Part shown: positions 1 through 8,816 of the stretch, piece after piece | How the letters are laid out: each line of letters begins with the position of its first letter | How positions within the stretch are numbered: the first letter of the stretch is position 1 | Assembly: GCA_038199755.1 (NCBI GenBank) | Contig: JBBPYR010000184.1 | Span: 1 to 50,130, forward strand | From: JBBPYR01 sp038199755 | GTDB taxonomy: Bacteria; Chloroflexota; Ktedonobacteria; Ktedonobacterales; Ktedonobacteraceae | Length of the DNA: 50,130 nt | Reading direction: 5' to 3' | Made by a program: the position numbers and the translations under genes | The notes under the pieces: model-generated | The model's input: only the letters and a program-made list of their open reading frames with translations | What the model was told of the DNA's origin: nothing | The model's database searches: none

Positions 1-659
1 TGCTCGACGATGGTGAGCAGTTTCTGGGTGCTGGTCCGTAATGGCTCCTCGTCCTCAATGGGCCAGGCTTTGCGATCAGGTGTGAATAGACGCTGCAAGA
101 CGACCGCATCGATGACGAGTAAAACCTTGCCCGTCTGCGGCAGATGCAGCAACACCGACTGGTGTCCGGGTGCATGCCCACTGGTCTCGATCAGCGTGAT
201 GCCAGGGAGCAGTTTGCTGTCACCGTCAAGCAGTCGATAGCGTAATGCTGGATGATCCCAGTGTGCGCGTGCGCCAGCATAACGTGGATGTCCGCTGCGT
301 GCCAGCTCGTAGTGTGTACGCTGAACGACGAATTCCGCTGTGGGAAAGGCATCGTGATAGCCTGCATGGTCTACATCGAAATGTGTGCAAATGACGAGAT
401 CGATATCGTCGGGGCGCAAGCCAAGATCGGCGAGATGCTCAAGCACATTTTTTTTGTTCTCCCCCTGTGGTGCTCCTGGTGGTGGCGCGTAGTCAGCAGG
501 CAAGCCGCTATCGATGAGGATGTTTTTGCCATCGCTCATCTGGATGAGGTAGCAACCAGCCGATGCTGGCGTCGGAGGAGTTGTTGGAAAGTGTGACGTA
601 CTCAATTGCATGAGATAGAGCCGCTGCGGAGTTATGTCGCTTGCTGTCATTGGTGGCAT
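1..659 (-). CDS. MBL-fold metallo-hydrolase, N-acyl homoserine lactonase-like (3' end outside window)
   Basis: Translating the minus strand from the ATG at 659 gives an open frame of about 219 codons that runs off the left edge, so the C-terminus is missing. The protein carries the zinc-binding signature THFDVDHAG of the metallo-beta-lactamase superfamily, preceded by the strand-turn ILIDSGLP and followed by a second His-containing segment, TSGHAPGHQS, and a later Asp (LLVIDAVV). This order is typical of the AttM/AiiA-like lactonase branch, but the substrate cannot be told from sequence and other hydrolases share it. The start is chosen because AGGAAGGA lies about 7 nt upstream. An in-frame ATG at 650 is the alternative. 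The gene follows an ABC exporter on the same strand after about 110 nt and may be cotranscribed with it. Confidence 0.85.
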   Translation of the reverse strand, partial: MPPMTASDITPQRLYLMQLSTSHFPTTPPTPASAGCYLIQMSDGKNILIDSGLPADYAPPPGAPQGENKKNVLEHLADLGLRPDDIDLVICTHFDVDHAGYHDAFPTAEFVVQRTHYELARSGHPRYAGARAHWDHPALRYRLLDGDSKLLPGITLIETSGHAPGHQSVLLHLPQTGKVLLVIDAVVLQRLFTPDRKAWPIEDEEPLRTSTQKLLTIVE

Positions 660-769
660 ACATCGATCCTTCCTGATGCTGATGGCTATAGGTGAGTTGG
701 CTACTAGCGGAACTATAGTAACGTTGAGATAAAGATTGCTTTAGGAATAGAGTGTAGCAGTGAGTTTCC

Positions 770-1558
770 TTAGAGTTTCGCCATTACTTCTTCACGCCTC
801 CAGGTTGCTGCTGAGAAGATGAGCAGGAGGATGTCAAGCACATAGATGCCTGCAACGGCCAGACCAAAGATCCAGAGTCCCCAACTCGCGGCACTGAATA
901 TCAGCACAAAGAAGCCGATCCACAGCACCGTCGTCACCAGAGAGCCATAGGTCTGGGCCGACTGATAGGTGCTGACGCGCGACGAAATTACGCTCGCCAC
1001 CACTGCTCCGAAGAGCGCAAAAGCAACCGTCAGCAAGAGGATCAGCACCGACAGCGTTACTGGCACCAGGCTCAAGACCTGTGGCTGGAAGAAGAACACC
1101 AGCTCTCCAAAGTAGACCGCGACGCCAATGATGGTATAGAGCAGAGCTGGCAGGATGGCCCCTAACAATTTACCGGCAAAGAGCGCAACATTGGAGGCTG
1201 GCGTAACCAGCAATGGCAGCAAACAGCCACGCTCTTTGTCACCCGCAAAAACGCCAGCCGCAACGCCTATCGAACTCTGCGAATTGAGCAGTCCGACATA
1301 CGACAGGTAGAACGCGATCATCGTCCCCGCGATGCTCCCCGGATGTGGGATGGCCACTAAAGGACGCACCGTAAACCAGACCATCCCCGTGAGCAACGCC
1401 AGTGAGAAGATCAACATCGTCACTGTTGTGCGACTGCGCATCGCCTCTATCATCTGGCGTTGCGCGATGAGCCAGATGGTCTGGAGCGTGGAGTTCGGTT
1501 TGTACGCAGTTGTGGGTAGAGCATGCGCTGTACGCGCCGTAATAGGTGTCTTCATCAT
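770..1558 (-). CDS. ABC-2 type transporter permease
   Basis: This is the membrane subunit of an exporter with the ATPase encoded immediately upstream, only one base separating the two genes. The start is taken at the ATG at 1558 (Met-Met-Lys-Thr). An upstream in-frame start would overlap the ATPase coding end by about 75 nt, and GAGG from the ATPase stop region serves as ribosome binding site. About six hydrophobic segments are visible. The cytoplasmic signature GDKERGCLLPLLVTP, characteristic of ABC-2 permeases (compare GEKTSRTLEPLLATP in the second exporter of this window), lies in the first half. The transported substrate is unknown. Confidence 0.85.
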   Translation of the reverse strand: MMKTPITARTAHALPTTAYKPNSTLQTIWLIAQRQMIEAMRSRTTVTMLIFSLALLTGMVWFTVRPLVAIPHPGSIAGTMIAFYLSYVGLLNSQSSIGVAAGVFAGDKERGCLLPLLVTPASNVALFAGKLLGAILPALLYTIIGVAVYFGELVFFFQPQVLSLVPVTLSVLILLLTVAFALFGAVVASVISSRVSTYQSAQTYGSLVTTVLWIGFFVLIFSAASWGLWIFGLAVAGIYVLDILLLIFSAATWRREEVMAKL

Positions 1559-1559
1559 T

Positions 1560-2585
1560 TTACCTCGCCTGTGTAATCGCTGCGGAAACGTCGAGCTGTT
1601 GAGCAGTTGTCTCATTGGACACAGACTGATCTCCACTGCCGTTCATCGCCGACGTATAGACATCTTCCAGCGTTGAATTCTCGCAGGTGACAGAGACAAT
1701 CTGGGCACCGGCCTGGATCAGCAGCGTTAGTACATGCGGGTTCACGCTGCGTGGCTGCACCGTGCGATACTCCAAGAGTTGCATGCGAGCATCATCATGG
1801 GCTGATGGGGGAAGATCACCCAGTTGTGGCTCAATGAGCCCTTCGATGCACTGCAACGCATCCAGTGCTAACGGGAAACCATCGGCTAACTCGATACGCA
1901 CCAGCGTATTGCCAGAGGCGCGGGTGCGCAATGCAGCCGGAGTATCGCAGGCAATGATATGGCCCTGCCGAATGATAGCGACGGTATCGGCCAAGCGTTC
2001 GGCCTCATCCAGATCGTGCGTGCAGAGAATAATGCTGCGACGTGAATGCTTGAGTGTGAGGATCAGTTCACGCACACTACGAGCAGCCAGCGGGTCCAGG
2101 CCCGATGTCGGCTCGTCTAGGTACAGGACCGCTGGCTCATGAATGAGCGCACGGGCAAGGGCAACCTTCTGTTTCATCCCCTTGGAGAAGCCTGCCATTT
2201 TCTCGTGACAATGAGCACTCAATTCAAAAAAATCGATGAGTTCCTTGGCACGGCGCACGCGGTCACCGACAGGCATACCATACAGGTTGCCGAAGAAGTC
2301 CAGGTAGTTCGGGAGTGTCATCTGCTCAAACAAACCCGGTACATCTGTCACCAGCCCGACACAGGTACGTACCGCCGTCGGATTGCGCCGCACATCATAG
2401 CCACCCACGACAGCGGTACCCTCGGTCGGAGCCAGTAGCCCTGAGAGCATGCGCACAGTAGTCGTTTTCCCTGCGCCATTTGGACCAAGCAGCGCCAGAA
2501 TAGAACCATCGGGTACGCTCAACGAAACGTTCGAGACTGCAGTAACGGTTCCGAAACGTCTGGTAAGAGACTGCGCTTCAATCAT
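1560..2585 (-). CDS. ABC transporter ATP-binding protein (drug/peptide exporter type)
   Basis: A 341-residue ATPase subunit with all nucleotide-binding motifs: Walker A GPNGAGKTTT near residue 34, signature FSKGMKQK near 134, Walker B VLYLDEPTSGLDP, and switch His in CTHDLDEAE. After the roughly 220-residue ATPase core there is a C-terminal extension of about 110 residues, as in NatA/DrrA/CcmA-like exporters. It pairs with the permease downstream at one-base spacing. A promoter with a dyad lies about 160 nt upstream. The ATG start has only a purine-rich GAGAGAAAG stretch upstream, which is acceptable but not strong. Confidence 0.92.
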   Translation of the reverse strand: MIEAQSLTRRFGTVTAVSNVSLSVPDGSILALLGPNGAGKTTTVRMLSGLLAPTEGTAVVGGYDVRRNPTAVRTCVGLVTDVPGLFEQMTLPNYLDFFGNLYGMPVGDRVRRAKELIDFFELSAHCHEKMAGFSKGMKQKVALARALIHEPAVLYLDEPTSGLDPLAARSVRELILTLKHSRRSIILCTHDLDEAERLADTVAIIRQGHIIACDTPAALRTRASGNTLVRIELADGFPLALDALQCIEGLIEPQLGDLPPSAHDDARMQLLEYRTVQPRSVNPHVLTLLIQAGAQIVSVTCENSTLEDVYTSAMNGSGDQSVSNETTAQQLDVSAAITQAR

Positions 2586-3071
2586 TCTTTAGTTCGCTTT
2601 CTCTCTACTCTTGTGCAATGGATACGCTCTTCTTGAAGGCGACCAGCTCTAAGAGGTGATTTTCATAGCATTGCTCACCTATAAAACCCGCACAGTTTTG
2701 AAGGATCAGATGCTCTTAACGTGTTCAATGGGAATTACCACTCAAAATATAGCATATTGCTATTAAGTTGTCAAGAATGCATAGTAAGATCCCTCGCTGA
2801 AATACAGTGACCAGCGAAGCTCACTCCGTTGTGCAATATGCGGTGCAAAAGTAGTCATGTTATTTGGGCGAGAGCCCCTAGCTCACTCGTCGTTTTGTTG
2901 CTCCTCGCTATCGTGTCACTTTGCAAAAACGCCAAGATATTCGTTGATGTCACGTTCTCGTAACGATCTCGGAACGCTCTACCAGTAAACTGATAATCAG
3001 AAGAAAGAACAAGAACGTTTGAGGGTGCTACGGCACAACTCAATGGCAATATCTCATAAGGAGCAACGACC
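2586..3071. other. Intergenic region between divergent genes, 486 bp
   Basis: No convincing gene is seen here. The minus-strand frame at 2855-3097 lacks a ribosome binding site and family resemblance and overlaps the start of the membrane protein gene. The stretch holds the promoter of the ABC operon (2746-2774), a long leader for that operon (2586 to about 2739) and, on the other side, the start region of the 3072 gene with AAGGAGC just before its ATG. A small inverted repeat TCGCTG/CAGCGA sits near 2793-2816. Confidence 0.5.
2746..2774 (-). promoter_or_regulatory. Sigma-70-type promoter with dyad for the ABC exporter operon
   Basis: Reading the minus strand there is TTGACA (2774-2769), a 17-nt spacer, and TATATT (2751-2746), close to the housekeeping consensus. 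A perfect 6-3-6 dyad ATAGCA-TAT-TGCTAT (2749-2763) occupies the spacer and the edge of the -10, the usual place for a repressor operator. The predicted transcript start near 2739 leaves a leader of about 155 nt before the ATPase. This is a sequence-only inference; no regulator gene lies next to it. Confidence 0.55.
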
Positions 3072-3959
3072 ATGTTCGCACTACACACACACAACACACA
3101 AAATACGCAAAAAGATCATACACGCGGGTTGGCGAAAGGGTATCCAATCATCACAGGAGTGATGGCACTGGCATTATTCATAGCTAGCGGCGTCGAATTT
3201 TTTACCGCCTGGATACTTCGTGACCCCGTTGAAGACATTCACCTGTGGCATATCGCCCAGTTAGTCGCATTAGCCATCCTTTTAGGGTTTGTGCTGATCT
3301 CACTAATGCACCGCGCACAGGAGAAGCCCTTGTTGGCTCAATTCATTGTCTTAACCGCTATTATCACCACGATTGCGATGGTCCCTTTTGAGATCAAAGC
3401 AGCAGCTCTGATCCTGGTCGTCGGATTGTTGATTGCCGCCTATCCAAAGCCACGTGCATTGCTCGGCTTCACCATCGATGTCCCAATGAGTATTCCGATG
3501 CTGGTGTTGACCCTGATCGCGGCGGTGTTTCTGGCACCAATCGCCCTCAGAGAAATTCAATGGCAGGCTCTCGGAATGAACGTTGACCTGCACGCGAAGT
3601 TCTTTCACTGGATTGGTTCGGCTCTTCTGATGGCCCTGTTGGTGGTCGCGGGTGGCCTGGCCTCGACAAAGCAGCCCGGATGGAAACAGTTGAGTGTCGC
3701 GACAGGTGTCACCTACATCTTCCTGGGTATCATCGCCATCATCGTACCGCTCTATGCCGGTAGCTGGGGCTACACAGGTGGCATACTCTCCATCTTCACC
3801 GGAATGTTCTACATCGCCCTCATGATTGCAGAGGCCGGAACCATCAAGCAGGCTCCTGCCGAGCAGGAGAGCGCGGAACAGCAACAAGAGTCAATCAGTA
3901 CCTATAAACAGCAGATAGCGGCTCATGCAGAACAAGAAAAAGAAGCTGTGCTGGTATAA
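3072..3959 (+). CDS. Polytopic membrane protein, family not recognised
   Basis: A 295-residue protein with about eight hydrophobic helices spread between residues 20 and 270, short loops, a His/Asn-rich N-terminus (HTHNTQNTQ) and a Gln/Glu-rich cytoplasmic-looking tail (AEQESAEQQQE). I do not recognise conserved catalytic residues. The overall look is of a small integral membrane protein of the HdeD or DUF-type group, but I cannot assign a family. AAGGAGC about 8 nt before the ATG supports the start. It is followed after 57 nt by the SDR gene on the same strand, so the two probably form an operon. Confidence 0.75.
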   Translation: MFALHTHNTQNTQKDHTRGLAKGYPIITGVMALALFIASGVEFFTAWILRDPVEDIHLWHIAQLVALAILLGFVLISLMHRAQEKPLLAQFIVLTAIITTIAMVPFEIKAAALILVVGLLIAAYPKPRALLGFTIDVPMSIPMLVLTLIAAVFLAPIALREIQWQALGMNVDLHAKFFHWIGSALLMALLVVAGGLASTKQPGWKQLSVATGVTYIFLGIIAIIVPLYAGSWGYTGGILSIFTGMFYIALMIAEAGTIKQAPAEQESAEQQQESISTYKQQIAAHAEQEKEAVLV

Positions 3960-4016
3960 AGTCAGTCAAATCAATATCCATTCCTGAGAAATAGAGATTA
4001 TGCGAGGAGCAAACAA

Positions 4017-4655
4017 ATGAAAATCGTAATTTTCGGAGCAGCTGGTCAAACGGGACGCGTGCTGGTTGAGCAAGCCCTGGCACAGGGAGACGAAGTTACC
4101 GCGTTTGATCGTCATCCAGAGGCACTAACGATACAACATAGCAATCTTAAAGCAGTCAAAGGTGACATTTTCAATCAGTCAGAGGTAGAAGGAGCGATTG
4201 CAGGGCAGGATGCAGTGATCTGTGTGCTTGGTGTGGGACCACAAGTCACCACTCCCGTCTGCTCACAGGGAACGGAGAACATCATCGCGGCCATGCAAAA
4301 GCTCGGTGTGAAACGCTTCATCTGCCAGACCGCTTTCGCAGTGGCAGCCCTTGATGGTGAGTGGCGCGAGGCACCCTTACTCTTGCCAGCCGTATTGCCC
4401 CTGTTCCCCAAGGTCAAGGCCATGTTTGCCGACAAGGTACTTCAGGAGCAACTGGTACGCCAGAGCGATCTCGATTGGATTATCGTCCGACCCGCACGCT
4501 TGGTGGATGGCCCCAAAACGGGAACATACAAAGCCGGTGTCCCACTGGCAACGCATATGAACTCCAAGATTGCACGCGCCGATGTCGCGGACTTCCTGCT
4601 CAAGCAGACGCGCGACAACACCTATGTCCATCAGGTGCCACGTGTCCACTACTAA
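4017..4655 (+). CDS. NAD(P)-binding atypical SDR / NmrA-like oxidoreductase
   Basis: A 212-residue protein starting with the dinucleotide-binding loop GAAGQTGR (residues 7-14), the atypical short-chain dehydrogenase form GxxGxxG. Further landmarks of the NAD(P)H-binding family (PF13460 type, e.g. YwnB/BVR-B-like) are VKGDIFN, the SQGTENII helix, and the segment DLDWIIVRPARLVDGP that in this family shapes the substrate pocket. Length and architecture are normal. The substrate is unknown; members include flavin/biliverdin reductase-like proteins and redox sensors. GAGGAGC precedes the ATG. The gene ends just before a large hairpin that separates it from a convergent gene. Confidence 0.85.
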   Translation: MKIVIFGAAGQTGRVLVEQALAQGDEVTAFDRHPEALTIQHSNLKAVKGDIFNQSEVEGAIAGQDAVICVLGVGPQVTTPVCSQGTENIIAAMQKLGVKRFICQTAFAVAALDGEWREAPLLLPAVLPLFPKVKAMFADKVLQEQLVRQSDLDWIIVRPARLVDGPKTGTYKAGVPLATHMNSKIARADVADFLLKQTRDNTYVHQVPRVHY

Positions 4656-4663
4656 CATTTCAG

Positions 4664-4727
4664 GAAGCCATATGAAGGAAGCGAGCGTTGGGATGATACC
4701 CAACGCTCGCTTCCTTCATATGGCTTC
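4664..4727. terminator. 29-bp perfect hairpin between convergent genes
   Basis: Positions 4664-4692 are the exact reverse complement of 4699-4727, with a six-base loop ATGATA. The arm begins GAAGCCATATG and ends AGCGTTGGG. It lies 8 bp after the stop of the SDR gene and 42 bp before the stop of the convergent sugar dehydrogenase gene, so it most likely ends transcription from both sides. There is no clear T-tract on either side, so a solitary-repeat origin is also possible. Confidence 0.7.
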
Positions 4728-4768
4728 TCGCTTCCTTGTCTGCGGCAATCTAACAGGTTAGAGAAAAG

Positions 4769-7700
4769 CTATGGTCCAGGTGTGATGCTGACGTTATCAA
4801 ACGTTGCGACACTATCGACTGTTGTCTTATGAGAGCACGAGAACAGTCCGACACTTGCGCTCGTGTTCATCGTCAGCGTTTTAGAGATGACCGTTGTCCA
4901 ATTGACGCCATCGCCGGACACATAGGCGGTGAATACGTTTCCAACACGCGATAACTTTAGCCAGGCATTGGGGAAGGTGTATGTTCCTGCACCAATGGAT
5001 CCGTTAAAGTTGTACTGGACCTTGATGCCAGTCGTTCCGGGAGAGACATCAATCGAGATATAGGGGTCACCCGCAGTTGTTGACTGCTTGAACATGATAC
5101 CCGCCTTGGCATTGGAACTGGTGTTTGTCTGTGAGGTCATACGCGCGATGATCGTTCCGTTGCCGCTTAATGGCTGGTATGCATAATTGAATTGGTCGCT
5201 TGTACCCCAGATGTCGGCACCCGCGCCACTCACCGTGTATACACCATTTGCATAGCTCGCTGACCCGCTAGTTGCCGGGGCACCCACATCGGTGTCAAGC
5301 CATGGAGCAGGTAGTGGGTTGCCACCGCCACCAGTTGATGATGTCACTTGAACGTTATCGAAGGCCGCTGTACTATATTGTCCGATGTTATGTGCGGTAA
5401 CAAACAGACCGATGGTTGCGGTCGAGTTCATGGTGAAGGTCGTTGAGCCAAGTGTCTGCCAGGTTTGGCCGTCCGTAGAATACCAGGAGTTGAAGGTATT
5501 GCCGACGCGTTGTAACTTTAGCCACTCATTAGGGAAGCTAAAACCTGCGAGAGATGACCCCGCTGGTACCGTCTTACTGCCAGTGGAATTGTATTGCATA
5601 CGCAAACCATAACCAATAGCTGGATTGACGGGTGGAAGTGGACTGAGACAGCCATTGGGAGTGCAGCCTACACCGTTGACATTCGGTGTATTAGGACTGA
5701 CATTCGGTGTGACCAGTGCATCCACATAATGTGAGCCAGCCGTGGTGGATTCTTTGATCATAAGACCAGCCTTCGCCCAGGCACTGGATGCGGTCTGATA
5801 TCTCACGCGGGCGACAATCGTGCCATCACCATTGAGTGTTTGATAAACATAGTGAAACTGATCATTTGCGCCAGCAACGTCGGCACCAGCACCATCGACA
5901 TAGAATGTCTGGTCGGTGGCTGAATAATCAGCGGTGCCAGGCATAAGTGGGGCTCCCACATCGACGCTTTGCCAGGGCGAGGGCATGGTGCCTGTGACCG
6001 CATCGTAATTAGCGGTGTAGTTGCCATTTGCACCGGTGTTGGTAAATGAATCGGTTAACGCGCTGCCATCGGTCCACCCGTTGAAACGGTAACGAGTTCC
6101 GCCGATTGTTTGCGTTGGCACACCAGTCAACACGTGCTGAACACCGACACCATCCTGCGTGCTATACGGAGTTGTGTGCCATGTGCCATCAACCACGTAG
6201 GCCGCACCAGGAATATTCGTGTTTACTGACCAGTTTGTCTTATTTGGCTGGATATCACGCGTCACTACTGTCTGGATACCCAAAGAATCGACGACGGTCA
6301 GTGTGATGCGATAGAAGGTAGAGGCAGTATTTGACAGGTCCTGTGGTATCTGGAAGCTGCCACTTGTGATACCATTGACTGGCCCGTAGAATGGATGTGC
6401 GACCTCTGAACTGTAGAAAGGTTGTGCAACTCCATTACTATAGAAGTCAGCTTGCCAAGTATAGGCACTCGCGGGAAGTGAACCGTCTACTGCATCATTC
6501 GCGGTACCGCTGAAGGAGATCGTGTCTCCGCCATTATAGGTTGTGCTGGCCGTCGGTGAGGTAATGTATGCGGTTGGAGGTGTACTCCCGATCACGACTT
6601 GCGTAGTAGCTGTCGAGGTTTGCGAGCCATTGCTCAGGGTAAGGGTTGCCGTATATGTCGAATTCGTCGCATAAACATGCGTTGGGTTCGCAGTGGTAGA
6701 AGCAGGAGAGCCATCACCAAAGTTCCAAGAATAGGTCAGTGGCAAGCCATACGGATCGCTTGAGCCTGCTGACGAGAACTGGATCGTCTGTGAGGTATTG
6801 CCAGCATTGGGGCTGGCAGAGGCAGCTGCAACGGGTGGAAAGGGACCAGGTGCCGTAATTTCAGTGAAGGTGCCTTCAAAAATGCTGACATAGTACAGAT
6901 TCCCGTCAGGTCCTTCTACTAGGTCCGCAATCGTGCCAGCAGCACTATCGAAGACGGTATCTGAAGTCTCTACGTTAAAGCTGGGATCGAATGCTACCGC
7001 CTCGATATCGCCACGGTTATAGTCACCAAAGAAAACAACATTGTTATACTGCTTCGGGAAGGTTGTGCCTGAATAGCCCGAGATTGCGGAAGCAGCACCA
7101 TCGACTGGAAGGTGACCATAGGCATAGGCGGGATTGATATAGCCACAACTGCCGCAGTTTCCTTCAACGAAATCCCAGCCATAATTGCCACCGGCCTGCA
7201 TGGTATTCAGCTCTTCCCAATAGTTTGAGCCGGTATCTTCTTCCATTGCCTTACCGTTGGGGAGGAAGGTGAAGCGGAAAGGGTTGCGCAGACCATAAGT
7301 ATAGATCGCTGGTACCGCACCAGGAACATGCAAGAAAGGATTGTCACTGGGGATGGTCCCATCTAGATTGAAGCGGAGCATCTTGCCATAGATATTGGTT
7401 AAGGTTTCGGCATTGGTTATTGAGGGTACATTATCGCCAACTGCCCACCAGAGTTTCCCATCGGGGCCTATGTGCAAATCATTTGCACTGTGGTGAGAAT
7501 TTTGCAGTTGGTTGCCTTTTAGAAACACTTTTTCACTTGCAAGGCTTGCCGTACCGTTCTGCACGGTAAATCTCGAAAGCTGTGCATGTTCATCTAATGT
7601 TGTATACGATACATACATATATCCATTGGTAGCAAAGTTTGGGTCAAGCGCGAGACCGAGCAGTCCCTTCTCGCCTGAGCCATCGGTATTCAGGGTGATA

Positions 7701-8056
7701 ACAGGAGTTGCTAAGACAGCACCAGCCCTGTAAATCAAGATAACTCCCCCTTGTTGGCCTATGTAGATGTCACCGTTTGGTGCAAAGGCTAACACAGTGG
7801 GATTTTTCAAACCGTGAGCCAGCTGCGTCTTAGCGAAGCCAGGTAGTAAGCTAGGATAGGCAGCATTAGTGACTGCTGCACGTTTCACGCCAGCTGCCTT
7901 CACTGCATGTGTTCGTCCGTTCACATAGGTGAAAGAAATGGATGCGAGCAGTGCCAGAACAGCGATGGCACCAAAGATAATCGAGAGTTGCACCCTTCTT
8001 TTCATTTTTTTTGGTTGTTGTTGCCAGCCTTTATTATTTGGCAATTGATTGTTCAT
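4769..8056 (-). CDS. Exported PQQ-type glucose/sorbosone dehydrogenase with PKD and concanavalin-like repeats
   Basis: A 1095-residue surface or secreted protein. Residues 19-45 form an N-terminal membrane anchor or signal (SIIFGAIAVLALLASISFTY). Residues about 55-405 are a six-bladed GSDH propeller: GLKNPTVLAFAPNGDIYIGQ, the catalytic-His region SHHSANDLHIGPDGKLW, and YGLRNPFRFTF. Then come a PKD domain (about 405-490, YSWNFGDGSP), an Ig-like segment, a short GW-containing repeat (YRFNGWTDGS), and two tandem beta-sandwich repeats (about 700-905 and 910-1095) with the pattern GADIWGTSDQF...AKAG.M. These repeats resemble DUF1349/concanavalin A-like carbohydrate-binding modules and recur in two other exported proteins of this island. 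Known relatives oxidise aldose sugars using PQQ. The role here, on a polysaccharide, is inferred. AAGGGGAAC precedes the ATG. Confidence 0.9.
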   Translation of the reverse strand: MNNQLPNNKGWQQQPKKMKRRVQLSIIFGAIAVLALLASISFTYVNGRTHAVKAAGVKRAAVTNAAYPSLLPGFAKTQLAHGLKNPTVLAFAPNGDIYIGQQGGVILIYRAGAVLATPVITLNTDGSGEKGLLGLALDPNFATNGYMYVSYTTLDEHAQLSRFTVQNGTASLASEKVFLKGNQLQNSHHSANDLHIGPDGKLWWAVGDNVPSITNAETLTNIYGKMLRFNLDGTIPSDNPFLHVPGAVPAIYTYGLRNPFRFTFLPNGKAMEEDTGSNYWEELNTMQAGGNYGWDFVEGNCGSCGYINPAYAYGHLPVDGAASAISGYSGTTFPKQYNNVVFFGDYNRGDIEAVAFDPSFNVETSDTVFDSAAGTIADLVEGPDGNLYYVSIFEGTFTEITAPGPFPPVAAASASPNAGNTSQTIQFSSAGSSDPYGLPLTYSWNFGDGSPASTTANPTHVYATNSTYTATLTLSNGSQTSTATTQVVIGSTPPTAYITSPTASTTYNGGDTISFSGTANDAVDGSLPASAYTWQADFYSNGVAQPFYSSEVAHPFYGPVNGITSGSFQIPQDLSNTASTFYRITLTVVDSLGIQTVVTRDIQPNKTNWSVNTNIPGAAYVVDGTWHTTPYSTQDGVGVQHVLTGVPTQTIGGTRYRFNGWTDGSALTDSFTNTGANGNYTANYDAVTGTMPSPWQSVDVGAPLMPGTADYSATDQTFYVDGAGADVAGANDQFHYVYQTLNGDGTIVARVRYQTASSAWAKAGLMIKESTTAGSHYVDALVTPNVSPNTPNVNGVGCTPNGCLSPLPPVNPAIGYGLRMQYNSTGSKTVPAGSSLAGFSFPNEWLKLQRVGNTFNSWYSTDGQTWQTLGSTTFTMNSTATIGLFVTAHNIGQYSTAAFDNVQVTSSTGGGGNPLPAPWLDTDVGAPATSGSASYANGVYTVSGAGADIWGTSDQFNYAYQPLSGNGTIIARMTSQTNTSSNAKAGIMFKQSTTAGDPYISIDVSPGTTGIKVQYNFNGSIGAGTYTFPNAWLKLSRVGNVFTAYVSGDGVNWTTVISKTLTMNTSASVGLFSCSHKTTVDSVATFDNVSITPGP

Positions 8057-8816
8057 AAAAATAGTTCCCCTTAAAAAGTTCCCCCAAATTTAACATTATT
8101 GAAAGTAGAAACGCAGAGTAGCAAACCAAATCCCTTCGTATGCATCACTTCCCCGTTATAAAGAGCGATCATAATAGATTGACATCACCTCGATTCATAA
8201 TTATTCGTCTTTGGCTCTCTGTCGATAATCACATCATTACCTGTAGTTGTATCGATTTTTTGATCGTTCCTTCATGGTATAGCGTCCATAATGCGTAACA
8301 CATTTTTAGTGATACTATCAGAGATAAGTTGTAAGTCTCAGCATGCTTTCACAATAGTAGCGGTTTAGTGCTCATTTTGCAAGCTATTAGTGGTTGTAAC
8401 TTATTAACCTCATTCATGCTATTCTTAACTATTCCGCAACTAATTCTCAATTCATAAGTTTGTTAACATATTGCATAATCCCTATAAAGATGTATGTGAT
8501 GAATGTTTAGACGATGCTGTCATCAAAAACCTTTTCAAGGTTTGTAATGGATATATTTGGTAAATCCGTTACGAGTTTCCTCGCATAAAGAATTAATCCA
8601 ATACAGGACTGTGCAATGTGCATATACAGGACTGTGTAATGTGCATAAATTGTCAACCATTATACTGCCTATTCTTAGACTTATTTTTCCCTTAGCCCAT
8701 TTGTTTTTTGCGATGAGCGATGTATTGAAAAATATATATGTATATATCTTTCCAATAGCTATGAGTTTGAAAATTGACAGAATGGCATGGCATATGCACT
8801 TCGAGGAGTTTTATAT
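8057..8816. other. AT-rich divergent intergenic region, 760 bp
   Basis: This stretch between two divergent exported-protein genes is clearly richer in A+T than the surrounding coding DNA and holds no convincing gene. The plus-strand frame at 8557-8820 has no family resemblance and overlaps the ribosome binding site of the next gene. The region must contain the promoters for both sides, but I could not single out one with good spacing. It also contains a 23-bp tandem duplication at 8601-8646. Confidence 0.5.
8601..8646. repeat. 23-bp tandem direct repeat, two copies
   Basis: Two head-to-tail copies (8601-8623 and 8624-8646) of a unit beginning ATACAGGACTGTG differ by one base (C to T). They lie about 170 bp upstream of the GH113-like gene in the AT-rich regulatory region. 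They could be an operator pair or a recent slippage duplication. Confidence 0.7.

Noticed and set aside
2855..3097. An 80-codon minus-strand frame upstream of the 3072 membrane-protein gene
   Set aside because: It overlaps the start of a better supported gene, has no Shine-Dalgarno sequence and no recognisable domain.
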